23,709 nt of DNA from an uncultured Allobaculum sp. (GTDB lineage: Bacteria; Bacillota_I; Bacilli_A; Erysipelotrichales; Erysipelotrichaceae): assembly GCA_910577085.1 (NCBI GenBank), contig CAJTLE010000033.1, positions 1-23,709 of the forward strand, read 5' to 3'. The notes below the pieces were generated by a model. That model saw only the letters and a program-made list of their open reading frames with translations. It did no database searches and was not told where the DNA came from. Position 1 is the first letter of the stretch. Each line of letters opens with the position of its first letter. Made by a program: the position numbers and the translations under genes. This document shows positions 7,093 through 14,430 of this stretch, in pieces.

Positions 7093-7590
7093 CTATTTTC
7101 CGGAACTGCCAAGGCGGCCGGATGCACGCTGGGATTCAATCTGTTTGAGCTCATCATAAGAGAGTTCTTCCGATTCAATCTGCGGCATGCGCAGCAGAAC
7201 CCCCTGGGCGCAGGCTTTTTCATACGGGTAGACGATGAACTGTGCTTTTTCTTCGTCTGACAGTTTATCGAGGGCTTCTTTTTTAATGATGCGAAGCGGC
7301 TTGTCATTAACGTTTGTCATTGGAGCGAGATATTCCCCACGATAGCCGGAATCCATGACGCCGGCGCGGATGGACATCCCTTTAATGCCGGTGCTGCCGC
7401 GTTCCTTTAAAAACATGACGTATTCCGGATCAAACGCACTGGCTACGCCAAGGGGCACCAGGACGGTGTGGAGCGGTGCAATTTCCAGATAGTCTTCTTC
7501 AAAGCAGGGATACAGATCATAGCCTGCATCTTCATATCGTTTACTCGGAATCGTGGCATTTTCTTTTACTTTTGCCCAATAGAGTTTCAT
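7093..7590 (-). CDS. dut: dUTP diphosphatase (trimeric dUTPase)
   Basis: The protein is 165 aa. The five motifs of the trimeric family are recognisable in order: DAGYDL (21-26), ERGSTG (63-68), GVMDSGYRG (77-85, with the catalytic Asp and the uracil-stacking Tyr), QGVLLRMP (about 129-136) and the glycine-rich C-terminal arm ASGRLGSSGK (156-165). It hydrolyses dUTP to dUMP and PPi, keeping uracil out of DNA and feeding dTMP synthesis. Motif 3 has Gly where many relatives have a second Asp. AAGGAGG precedes the ATG. The next gene upstream is a DNA glycosylase, but a terminator and a 357-bp gap separate them. Confidence 0.9.
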   Translation of the reverse strand: MKLYWAKVKENATIPSKRYEDAGYDLYPCFEEDYLEIAPLHTVLVPLGVASAFDPEYVMFLKERGSTGIKGMSIRAGVMDSGYRGEYLAPMTNVNDKPLRIIKKEALDKLSDEEKAQFIVYPYEKACAQGVLLRMPQIESEELSYDELKQIESQRASGRLGSSGK

Positions 7591-7911
7591 GCAAAAAATC
7601 CTCCTTGTTTGTCTTCTGCTTTTTGATTGGCTTGTCTCTCATGTCTTTGAGTCAGAGCATTCGTTTGAATCGGATCATTCAATCAAAGCAGACGAACAGT
7701 ATTAAACAGAATACCATCTTTCAAAACGATGACCAACGGGCGTAAATCCTGCTCTGGATGAAGCCGGCCTGTTCGCCTGGCAGGATTGATATTTCTGGTC
7801 TTCAATATTTCTGGTAGTCGATCGTTCCAGATTTCCAATAGTCGAACTCTTCATTTGGTCCTTACCGCCCTCTTACATCCTTCTCTCCTGGACCAGTCAA
7901 AAACAGGGCGC
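7591..7911. other. Gap between dut and the glycosylase gene, with short repeats
   Basis: No gene is supported. Short direct repeats occur: ATTTCTGGT at 7791-7799 and 7807-7815, a related ATTTCCAAT at 7831, and AGTCGA at 7816-7821 and 7840-7845. The dut promoter should lie here on the minus strand but no good -35/-10 pair stands out. Confidence 0.45.
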
Positions 7912-7949
7912 AAAAAAACGGCAGATTTCCTGTGCGAAGTCTGCCGTTT
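7912..7949 (-). terminator. Terminator overlapping the glycosylase stop codon
   Basis: On the minus strand the 10-bp stem AAACGGCAGA/TCTGCCGTTT (7940-7949 and 7916-7925) is followed by a T run (7912-7918). Its first arm overlaps the stop codon region of the glycosylase gene. Confidence 0.88.
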
Positions 7950-8454
7950 ACTGAACAACGCCAAATGCCTTGGCATATTCGGGAATTAACTGGTCGACCG
8001 AGTCATACCAGAGGTCATCAGTCGATGGGGATGGAACATAGGCCGCCATTAAGGCTGCCTGTGGATCTGCTTCCTGCAAAAGCCGCATGGTGTCATGGCT
8101 GACGCAGACGATCCGATTGATTTGCGGATATCGGGCCAGAAAAGACTGCATGTCATTGACGACAATGTCTTCCATTGTGTCTTCCCGACTCTTATAGCGA
8201 AGGCAGCTCCGGATCACCGACCAGATCCCGATGTGATGGACAGCAAGAAGTTCCAGCTTCTCCTGGCGGGTTGCTGTGGGCATATGAAACAGGATCTCCA
8301 TCAGCACCCAGAAGCGGTTCGCCGGATCCGCAAAGTAAAAGTTTTCCTGGTGGGAGGCTTCACTTGGCATGGAAACCAGAACAAGTGTCGTCGTATCCCT
8401 GGAAACGATGGGGTCCAGCGCCTGGAATTCCTGTAAATCGCTGAGTTTAAACAT
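7948..8454 (-). CDS. UDG-superfamily DNA glycosylase (Mug/hypoxanthine-type)
   Basis: The protein is 168 aa. VLVSMPSEASHQENFYFADPANRFW splits into the superfamily's motif 1 loop (25-38) and ADPANRFW (42-49), almost the same as AHPANRFW in E. coli Mug and like the N-x-FW signature of hypoxanthine-DNA glycosylases (family 6). HHIGIWSVIRSCLR follows as in that family, and the motif near VPSPSTDDLW (about 145-154) would be the second DNA-contacting loop. It should excise a deaminated base (uracil or hypoxanthine) to start base-excision repair. Exact base specificity is uncertain. It has its own terminator. Confidence 0.72.
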   Translation of the reverse strand: MFKLSDLQEFQALDPIVSRDTTTLVLVSMPSEASHQENFYFADPANRFWVLMEILFHMPTATRQEKLELLAVHHIGIWSVIRSCLRYKSREDTMEDIVVNDMQSFLARYPQINRIVCVSHDTMRLLQEADPQAALMAAYVPSPSTDDLWYDSVDQLIPEYAKAFGVVQ

Positions 8455-8477
8455 CAGGTCATTCCCCCGCCTTTCTT

Positions 8478-8511
8478 AAAAAAAGGGGGCAAGGACAATG
8501 TCCCTGCCCCC
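8478..8511 (-). terminator. Terminator after the small helical protein gene
   Basis: On the minus strand a 12-bp GC-rich stem (8500-8511 with 8485-8496, one G-T pair, 3-nt loop) runs into seven T. It also closes the 8539 gene off from the glycosylase gene. Confidence 0.93.
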
Positions 8512-8538
8512 CGTGGGTTCATTTAACTGAGTCTATGC

Positions 8539-8799
8539 TTATTTCAGAGCGTCGAGGAATTTGTAAACGCAAGCGATCTTCTTAGCTTCTTCGGAAGCTT
8601 TGCCGTATTCGCCTTCAGCTTCGTGTTTCTTTTCCCAGCCTTTCAGAGTGCCGAGTCTGTCATCCAGACGATCTTTAGCAGTCTGAGCATATTTGCCAGT
8701 TTCGTCGAAATGATCAACGAGATCAGCAGCGATTTCTTTACCGTAAGCGCAGTCACCTGCAACAGCAGCTAATTTAGCTTCAAATTCAGCTTTAGTCAT
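8539..8799 (-). CDS. Small helical protein, paralogue A, function unknown
   Basis: The protein is 86 aa, soluble, Lys/Glu/Asp/Ala-rich and without signal peptide or membrane segment, so cytosolic. Conserved with the neighbour at 9073 are the MTK start, a YG near residue 19, the block KDRLDDRLG-x-LK (about 42-53), and the C-terminal pattern EA-x-KIA...K-x-L-x-ALK. Helices are predicted from composition. TAAGGAGA precedes the ATG. It has its own strong terminator and a leader containing TTACAG/CTGTAA repeats. I do not recognise the family; strong expression is inferred from the signals. Confidence 0.8.
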   Translation of the reverse strand: MTKAEFEAKLAAVAGDCAYGKEIAADLVDHFDETGKYAQTAKDRLDDRLGTLKGWEKKHEAEGEYGKASEEAKKIACVYKFLDALK

Positions 8800-8856
8800 A
8801 ATGGGTTATCTCCTTAAGCATCCTGATTGATGCTGTATATGGATGGATCCGTGGAC

Positions 8857-8899
8857 TTACAGGTCTGCTTACAGATTCTTTGAGTCTGTAAATCTGTAA
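8857..8899. promoter_or_regulatory. Four-fold TTACAG/CTGTAA inverted repeat cluster
   Basis: TTACAG occurs at 8857-8862 and 8869-8874, CTGTAA at 8886-8891 and 8894-8899; the inner pair extends to TTACAGA/TCTGTAA. The cluster lies 60-100 bp upstream of the 8799 start codon. It could be a repressor operator set or an mRNA leader hairpin. The half-site spacing does not fit the TACA-N2-TGTA Cop/BlaI box. Confidence 0.5.
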
Positions 8900-9072
8900 A
8901 TCGATCAAGTCTGGCGACTGACCAGAGCTTTAAAGGATCAATCCAGAAAGTTTAAGATCTATTTGATTCTATTGGACGAAGGTCCTTCCTTCAGACTCCA
9001 GGCCCGATCCGGATCATTCAAATGGATTGAAGTGGAATGGAGCTGAAAGAAAATCTTCGAATGTTTGCTTAT

Positions 9073-9336
9073 TTATTTCAGAGCAGCGAGAGCTTTTTCA
9101 ACAATGGCAATCTTTTCGGCTTCTGTTGTAGCTTTAGCTTCCTGACCAGCATCTTTGTGGATGCGTTCATAAGCTTTCAGGATTCCAAGTCTGTCATCGA
9201 GACGGTCTTTCATGTCCTGGCCATATTTCTTGTCTTTGTCACCATAAGTTTCAGCTGCTTCATCAACAAGCATATCTCCGTAAGGTGTTCCGCCAACGGC
9301 TTCTTTCAAAGCATTAACTAATTGATCCTTGGTCAT
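9073..9336 (-). CDS. Small helical protein, paralogue B, function unknown
   Basis: The protein is 87 aa, charged and probably helical, homologous along its whole length to the 86-aa protein next door (shared KDRLDDRLG-x-LK block, YG near residue 19, C-terminal ALK). It contains no Cys, signal peptide or membrane segment. AAGGAGG precedes the ATG. It begins 59 bp after rimO on the same strand, with no terminator between, so rimO read-through may express it. A local duplication produced the pair. Function unknown. Confidence 0.8.
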   Translation of the reverse strand: MTKDQLVNALKEAVGGTPYGDMLVDEAAETYGDKDKKYGQDMKDRLDDRLGILKAYERIHKDAGQEAKATTEAEKIAIVEKALAALK

Positions 9337-9395
9337 AGATATAACCTCCTTGAATAGATGACGCTGCTGCTCAACGTAACGATTCTTCCGGAATT

Positions 9396-10685
9396 TTATC
9401 CCTCATAGATCCCGATCAGATCATATTGAGTCGCGTCTGTTACACGAACCGGAACAAATGTTCCCAGTTCGAGGGGCAGTGAAGAAGTAAAGATGACCTG
9501 ACCATCGACATCATCCGGCGCATCTCCAATGGAGCGGCCATGATAACGGCCAGTCAGGGCTTCCTGCTCTTCGACCAGCACTTCAATCACTTTCCCAATT
9601 TTCTTTAAATTACTTTCATGACTGATTTCTTTTTGAACCGCCATTAAACGGTTCAGACGATCCTGCGCAACGGCCTCATCAATTTCCATTGGCAGGCGGC
9701 TTGCTGCGGTGCCCTCTTCTTTTGAATAGGTAAAGGCACCTAAACGGTCCCATCGGACCTCCTTAATGAAATCCAGCAGTTCCTCAAATTCTTCTTCGGT
9801 TTCAGACGGGAAACCGACGATGACTGTTGTTCGCAGCACTGCCTCCGGAAACATTGCGCGAATCTTACGAGTCAATTCAAGGACGTCTTCTTTTGTTCCG
9901 CGTCTGTTCATCAGCTTCAACAGCCGATTGCTCGCATGTTGCATGGGGATATCAAAGTACGGAACAACTTTTTTACTGGATCGCATGGCCTCAAGCAGTT
10001 CTGGCTCGATTTCATCCGGATACATGTACAGAATCCGGATCCAGTGGACACCATCAACCTGATCGAGTTCTCGAATCAACTCAGCCAGTTTCAGTTGTCC
10101 ATAATTGTCAAGGCCATATTTCGTGGTGTCCTGGGCAATGAGAGTAATCTCACGAACACCATTCGAAGCAAGGTACTCGGCTTCTTCCCTTACTTCAGTT
10201 ATCAGCTTACTGTTTTGTTCCCCTCGAATCAAAGGAATTGCACAGAAAGTGCAGTGGTTGCTGCAGCCATCGCTGACCTTGATGTAAGCACTCCACGGAT
10301 TGCCGGAAACCGTCCGATACTGCTTTAAATACGGAACCTCTTCTTCCTGTTCCAGAATATCTTTGAGAATGGCCGGCAGTTTGTCATAGTCCCGGATCGG
10401 AACGACCGCTGTAATTTCCGGAATCTCCTCACGAAGTTCCTTTTCATACCGCTGAGCCAGACAGCCGACAACGATGATCTTATCGGCATAACGAGTCATC
10501 TCAAAAATGGTATTGATGCTTTCTTCTTTGGCGGGGTTGATGAATCCGCAGGTGTTGATGATGATGGCATCGGCATGTCTTGGATCAGCAACCAGAATAT
10601 GGCCAGCTGCTTTTAACATGCCCATGATGTTCTCGGAATCGACCAGATTCTTGGAACATCCAAGTGAAGCAAATCCTACTTTCAT
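9396..10685 (-). CDS. rimO: Ribosomal protein uS12 methylthiotransferase RimO
   Basis: The protein is 429 aa, typical for RimO. It has three parts: the N-terminal UPF0004 domain with cluster cysteines C10 (SLGCSKNLVDSE, the RimO form), C46 and C75; the radical-SAM domain with CSNHCTFC (C141, C145, C148); and a C-terminal TRAM domain from about residue 365. It adds a methylthio group to an aspartate of ribosomal protein S12 using two [4Fe-4S] clusters and SAM. AGGAGG precedes the ATG. The leader upstream is long (over 400 nt to the yhaM terminator). The 87-aa protein gene lies directly downstream. Confidence 0.95.
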   Translation of the reverse strand: MKVGFASLGCSKNLVDSENIMGMLKAAGHILVADPRHADAIIINTCGFINPAKEESINTIFEMTRYADKIIVVGCLAQRYEKELREEIPEITAVVPIRDYDKLPAILKDILEQEEEVPYLKQYRTVSGNPWSAYIKVSDGCSNHCTFCAIPLIRGEQNSKLITEVREEAEYLASNGVREITLIAQDTTKYGLDNYGQLKLAELIRELDQVDGVHWIRILYMYPDEIEPELLEAMRSSKKVVPYFDIPMQHASNRLLKLMNRRGTKEDVLELTRKIRAMFPEAVLRTTVIVGFPSETEEEFEELLDFIKEVRWDRLGAFTYSKEEGTAASRLPMEIDEAVAQDRLNRLMAVQKEISHESNLKKIGKVIEVLVEEQEALTGRYHGRSIGDAPDDVDGQVIFTSSLPLELGTFVPVRVTDATQYDLIGIYEG

Positions 10686-11077
10686 GTTTATCCTCCTGAA
10701 TTGATGTCATTTCTTTTGAAACAGAAACGCTCTGCCCTCTTTTATGGATCAGAAGCGACACAAGTACGCTTCATCTGGGGGAATGCGCATTTTAGAATGC
10801 GCATCTTGAAGGATGTGCACACCATGGAGATCGATAAAGGCCGCCATGGCGATAAAGCTCTGATCCACAGTCTTCTTCCACGCAGACCTTGCTGAACGGC
10901 TTCGACTGAATCCAAATCTTCTTGGATTTGATCCTGGATTTGAGCAGAGTTTTTTCTGTATTTTCCTGTTTCTTTGATAATTTTTTGGTCTGTGCGAAGA
11001 CTTATTTCCATTTTTGCACGGACCAAAAACGATTTCGACCATAAGCCTCAATGAGTGTATACGCAAGGCTCAAACCG
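10686..11077. other. Leader/intergenic region upstream of rimO
   Basis: No protein gene is supported; minus-strand frames of 94 and 105 codons have no ribosome-binding site. The region holds a hairpin from two ATGCGCAT palindromes (10783-10790, 10797-10804, 6-nt loop), two CCATGG sites, and a duplicated CGATAAAG word. A further stem ATCCAA/TTGGAT lies at 10910-10927. No clear rimO promoter was found. Confidence 0.45.
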
Positions 11078-11098
11078 AAAAAAAGAGGCTTGCGCCTC
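11078..11098 (-). terminator. Terminator after yhaM
   Basis: On the minus strand GAGGC-GCAA-GCCTC is followed by seven T. It ends the GT-RecX/yhaM transcript. Confidence 0.88.
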
Positions 11099-11163
11099 CT
11101 GGAAGTCTTCCTTCCTGTGTGATGAAATTGGTTTCGATTTTCCGGCCTTCAATCAAAGCCGGT

Positions 11164-12090
11164 CTATTTCTCCCAGCTTTTGCGATAGAACATACGGCCA
11201 TCCAGTGCGAAGTTTTTCGGACCGAAGGTTCCGGGTTCTACACTTTCCAGCGATTCATGAATCATAAACAGCCGGGAATCCAGATTGTCTAACAAAGTCA
11301 GCACTTCTGCTTCCGGAATCATCGGTAAAACCGGAGAGCCGAATTCTTTTTTGCCATGATGGGAGAGAACCATGTGCTTCAACAACATGACTTCTTCACT
11401 GTCTTCTACATCTAAGGCCACCGCAACCCGGTCAATCAGATTGGCCCCCATTGTGATGTGGCCAATCAGATTTCCTTTTGGGGTGTATTCCGGTAAAACC
11501 GGAGCCGAGTATTCTTCGGTTTTGGCAACGTCATGAAGCAAAATGCCGGCAATCAACAGATCTTCATCGAGAAAATCGTACTGACGGGCAATGACCTGGG
11601 CGAGTCTTGCCATGCTCAGGCTGTGCCAGGCCAGTCCACCCGGATAGTTGTGATGGTTGCGCACCGCTGCCGGGTAAAGGAAGTAATCGTCCTTTTTCAT
11701 CTCGATGACTTCTTTGGTCACGTTCTGAATGGTTGGGTTTTTGATGTTTTCAACCAGACCGTTAATTTCGGCACGAATCTTATCCATGCTTTCCGGCGCC
11801 GAACGGACGTAATCCGCCGGGCTGCCTTCAATGGCTTTCAGAGAACGGATGCGAAGCTGCCACGCATTGCGATAGCGCATCAGATCGCCGGTGGCTTCAA
11901 CAATCATGCCGGCTTTCCATTCTTTGACCTGATCTTCAGTCAGGTTCCAGTATTTGGCATCCAGAACACCGGACTGATCTTCCAGTGTCAAAGATAAATA
12001 AGGCGCGTTCTTGGCCGTCCGGCCAACATCGGCTTTAGTAATCAGAACAGGGAGAGTGATTTTCCCTTCCTGGTTTAAATCCTGAATCAT
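11164..12090 (-). CDS. yhaM: YhaM-type 3'-5' exoribonuclease (OB-fold + HD domain)
   Basis: The protein is 308 aa. Residues about 10-88 form an OB-fold nucleic-acid-binding domain (LPVLITKADVGRTAKNAPYL). Residues about 140-275 form an HD metal-dependent domain, with HHNYPGGLAWH (146-156) and LLHDVAK (184-190) supplying metal ligands. In B. subtilis YhaM trims RNA and single-stranded DNA 3' ends. Its ATG overlaps the stop of the glycosyltransferase-RecX gene (ATGA), so the two are translationally coupled. A strong terminator follows. Confidence 0.92.
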   Translation of the reverse strand: MIQDLNQEGKITLPVLITKADVGRTAKNAPYLSLTLEDQSGVLDAKYWNLTEDQVKEWKAGMIVEATGDLMRYRNAWQLRIRSLKAIEGSPADYVRSAPESMDKIRAEINGLVENIKNPTIQNVTKEVIEMKKDDYFLYPAAVRNHHNYPGGLAWHSLSMARLAQVIARQYDFLDEDLLIAGILLHDVAKTEEYSAPVLPEYTPKGNLIGHITMGANLIDRVAVALDVEDSEEVMLLKHMVLSHHGKKEFGSPVLPMIPEAEVLTLLDNLDSRLFMIHESLESVEPGTFGPKNFALDGRMFYRKSWEK

Positions 12091-14051
12091 AAATTCTCAC
12101 TTTCCATTAATTCGTCAATATCCTCACGCAAGAATCCCTGACGCAGACAATACGTCCGGATCTTCTGATTGCGTACTTCCGGAGTTTTGGACGCATACAG
12201 ACGCATCGCCTTATCAAAGGCATCGTGCAATGCTTCCTGGTCATGGTCTTCATTAAAATCGAGCTCTTCGGCAACTTCTTTGGCCGCATCCGGTAAATAC
12301 CCATGCAAAATCAGCTTATGCGTAATTTCCTGACGTTTGCGGCGGACCGACTTGGCCTTGAGGCTTTTGGCCAGGCGCTTAGCCAGTTTGGCCGCATTGG
12401 ATTTTTCCTGCACACTCGACAGGGAGTTGCAGGCTTCACGGATCAGTTCCGGATCAATCCCGGCTCGATAGAGCTTCTGCTCAATCTGGCGCTTACTCGA
12501 TCCAACAGACTGATAGTATTCCGCTTTTTCCATCGCATAATTGCGATCGTTGATCTTGCCCATCAGTTCGAGCTCATTGGCGACCTGATCAGCCACTGAA
12601 AGCGGAGCTTCCAGACGCCGTACGCAATAATCAACAACCTGATGATGGGTCATCTCCCGGGTAAGCAGGCGCTGTTCGACTTTATACATGCACCAGTAGA
12701 AATTCTGAATATCCAGATAACTGCGCACCATATAGTCATCCAGCTTGGTATGAAGCGAAATTTTCAGCTCAAAGAAATCATCGATTGGAATGATCATCTT
12801 GACGGGTTCTTTTTCGGCATCCACCTGCAGCTGTAAAAAGACATAGTTGCCGCTGAACTGGATTTTCTGAACTTCATACGTCTGCGAATAATCATCAATC
12901 GCCTGGCTGTAGACCCGTTCCATAGAATAGGCAAAGGCTTCAGCGGTGTATGGCATGATTTTTTGCTGGCACTTGCGGCCGGCTTCTTCTTTTTCTTCCA
13001 GGCTCATATTTAAAAAGACATCGATCTTTTCATTGAGCTCTGCCGGGGTATCAAAATAGAAGCCGGTTTCGTCCTCATCGAGCAGTTCGGTTAACACCTC
13101 ATCACGCCGGCCAAAGACCATCTTGCCGGCTGCCATGGCTTCCAGATAGGTCATGCCCTGGGTTTCAGATAAAGAGGCTGAAACAAACGCATCAAAAGCG
13201 GCATAGTAAAGACCGATCTCATTGGGAGCAGCGGCTCCTAAAAAGTGAACCCGGTCTTCGCCATGCAGGTTCTCCGTCAGATTGCGGTAAAAATCTTCAT
13301 CCGGTCCCCCACCGACAATGGCCAGGTGGACATGTGGATTGGTATTTTGCACAATCGCTTCAATCGGAATTTCCAGCGATTTTTCTTTGGCCAGACGACC
13401 CACAAACAACAAAATCAGATCTTCCGGATCCTCACTGATCTGGGCGCGAATCTGACGGACCCTCTCACTTTGCGGGTCCACATTCATGAACTTATCCAGA
13501 TCCAGTCCGGTTGGCACGACATAAATTGGAGCGAGCACTCCATAGTCAATCAGTGCTTCCTTGGTTTTCTGGCTGGGCGCGACGACGGCCTGCGCATTGT
13601 TGCACACCGCCCGGCTTGCCGCTTTGATGGCATCCTTCGATACCCGGTCAAACCCTTCAAATCCTCTTGGATTGATGTAATGGGTATAGTCGGTATACAT
13701 CGTATGGTACGTATCGACCAGCGGAATATTCATGGAATTGGCCAGATATTGTCCATACAGACCCACACCGAAGTTTGTCTGTAAATGGATCACATCCAGA
13801 TTCATATCTTCAATATAACTGCCCGCCCCGACATTAATGGGCGAAGAGACTTTATAGCCATAAAAACTTTTGAGTTTAATTCCTGGAAGACGCAAGACGC
13901 CATCTTCAAATTTAATGCCGGTTCCGGCATGGTTGGTAATCACATAAACTGTATGGCCTGCTTTTTCCAGAGCATTTTTCAGGGTGACCGTGGAACTGAC
14001 AACCCCGTTGATATCTGGAAGGTACGTATCCGTAACTAACCCGATATTCAT
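12087..14051 (-). CDS. Glycosyltransferase (GT4) fused to full-length RecX
   Basis: One uninterrupted 654-aa frame. Residues 1 to about 385 are a GT4 glycosyltransferase of the diacylglycerol glucosyltransferase type: GLVTDTYLPDINGVVSS at the start, HLQTNFGVGLYG, DTYHTMYTDY, PTGLDLDKF, FVGRLAKEKS and the E-x7-E motif E296/E304 (SETQGMTYLE). Residues about 391-654 look like a complete RecX of about 264 aa, the length of B. subtilis RecX: a strand-rich start (YEVQKIQFSGNYVFLQLQV), then three-helix repeats such as LLTREMTHHQVVDYCVRRL, SKRQIEQKLYRAGIDPELI and RQEITHKLILHGYLPDAA. The first part should make membrane glycolipid (LTA anchor) at the inner leaflet; RecX modulates RecA filaments. GGGGGAAA precedes the ATG. 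Homology to RecX is by pattern and helix layout, not alignment. Confidence 0.85.
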   Translation of the reverse strand: MNIGLVTDTYLPDINGVVSSTVTLKNALEKAGHTVYVITNHAGTGIKFEDGVLRLPGIKLKSFYGYKVSSPINVGAGSYIEDMNLDVIHLQTNFGVGLYGQYLANSMNIPLVDTYHTMYTDYTHYINPRGFEGFDRVSKDAIKAASRAVCNNAQAVVAPSQKTKEALIDYGVLAPIYVVPTGLDLDKFMNVDPQSERVRQIRAQISEDPEDLILLFVGRLAKEKSLEIPIEAIVQNTNPHVHLAIVGGGPDEDFYRNLTENLHGEDRVHFLGAAAPNEIGLYYAAFDAFVSASLSETQGMTYLEAMAAGKMVFGRRDEVLTELLDEDETGFYFDTPAELNEKIDVFLNMSLEEKEEAGRKCQQKIMPYTAEAFAYSMERVYSQAIDDYSQTYEVQKIQFSGNYVFLQLQVDAEKEPVKMIIPIDDFFELKISLHTKLDDYMVRSYLDIQNFYWCMYKVEQRLLTREMTHHQVVDYCVRRLEAPLSVADQVANELELMGKINDRNYAMEKAEYYQSVGSSKRQIEQKLYRAGIDPELIREACNSLSSVQEKSNAAKLAKRLAKSLKAKSVRRKRQEITHKLILHGYLPDAAKEVAEELDFNEDHDQEALHDAFDKAMRLYASKTPEVRNQKIRTYCLRQGFLREDIDELMESENL

Positions 14052-14347
14052 CCTGTTTCCCCCTTTTCTGGATCCTTGTCGGATGGAAAAGCCTGTTCTG
14101 GGCTTTGATTTCCACTTTTTTCATCCACTGCATCACGGCTCAAAAAAGTGGAAATCCAGACGCACCTGACTTTTTAGCACAGAGATCCAGCCAGATCCAA
14201 CCAGTTCTCTGCCAATAAAAAGACAATCCGCCTTTATTATGCCTGTTTTCCGGACGGCTGGCATAAACGCCTGTGGGTTTGGGCAGTCTTTCAACTCTAT
14301 CCTGCGCGTGTACCACGCCATCCCTTATTCTGTGATGAAAAAGGCAA
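14052..14347 (-). promoter_or_regulatory. Long structured leader of the GT-RecX gene
   Basis: From the promoter at 14354-14381 to the start codon is about 295 nt with no convincing frame. It contains a perfect 15-bp stem (arms 14107-14121 and 14142-14156, half GATTTCCACTTTTTT, 20-nt loop), a stem AAAGCC/GGCTTT (14088-14093, 14101-14106), a GCGTG/CACGC hairpin, and TTATGCC/GGCATAA and CAGAGA/TCTCTG pairings. No known riboswitch motif was recognised. A TGGTACACGCG word resembles a T-box motif but belongs to the GCGTG hairpin. Confidence 0.5.
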
Positions 14348-14353
14348 TATCTT

Positions 14354-14381
14354 ATTATAGCGAAATCCCTAAATAAACCAA
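14354..14381 (-). promoter_or_regulatory. Promoter of the GT-RecX/yhaM operon
   Basis: On the minus strand TTGGTT (14376-14381), 16 bp and a perfect TATAAT (14354-14359) form a promoter immediately after the terminator of the upstream membrane-protein gene. Confidence 0.65.
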
Positions 14382-14386
14382 AAAAC

Positions 14387-14430
14387 AAAAAAGATGGCCA
14401 AGCTTACTGCGTTCAGGAAGCTTGGCCATC
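14387..14430 (-). terminator. Terminator whose stem includes the last codons of the membrane-protein gene
   Basis: A 13-bp perfect stem, GATGGCCAAGCTT (14393-14405) with its complement (14418-14430), runs into T-rich sequence on the minus strand. The gene's stop codon (14413-14415) lies in the loop, and the upstream arm encodes its last residues. Confidence 0.92.

Noticed and set aside
8857..8899. CopY/BlaI-type operator
   Set aside because: That box needs TACA-N2-TGTA; here the opposing half-sites are 11 bp or more apart.
10742..11066. 94- and 105-codon minus-strand frames upstream of rimO
   Set aside because: They overlap each other in different frames, lack ribosome-binding sites and show no protein-family features.
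14290..14325. T-box riboswitch suggested by TGGTACACGCG
   Set aside because: The word is half of a GCGTG/CACGC hairpin far from any terminator; no specifier loop or antiterminator layout was seen.
14133..14388. Leader frames of 62 and 82 codons before the GT-RecX gene, possible leader peptide
   Set aside because: No Shine-Dalgarno sequence, and the frames read through strong stem arms.
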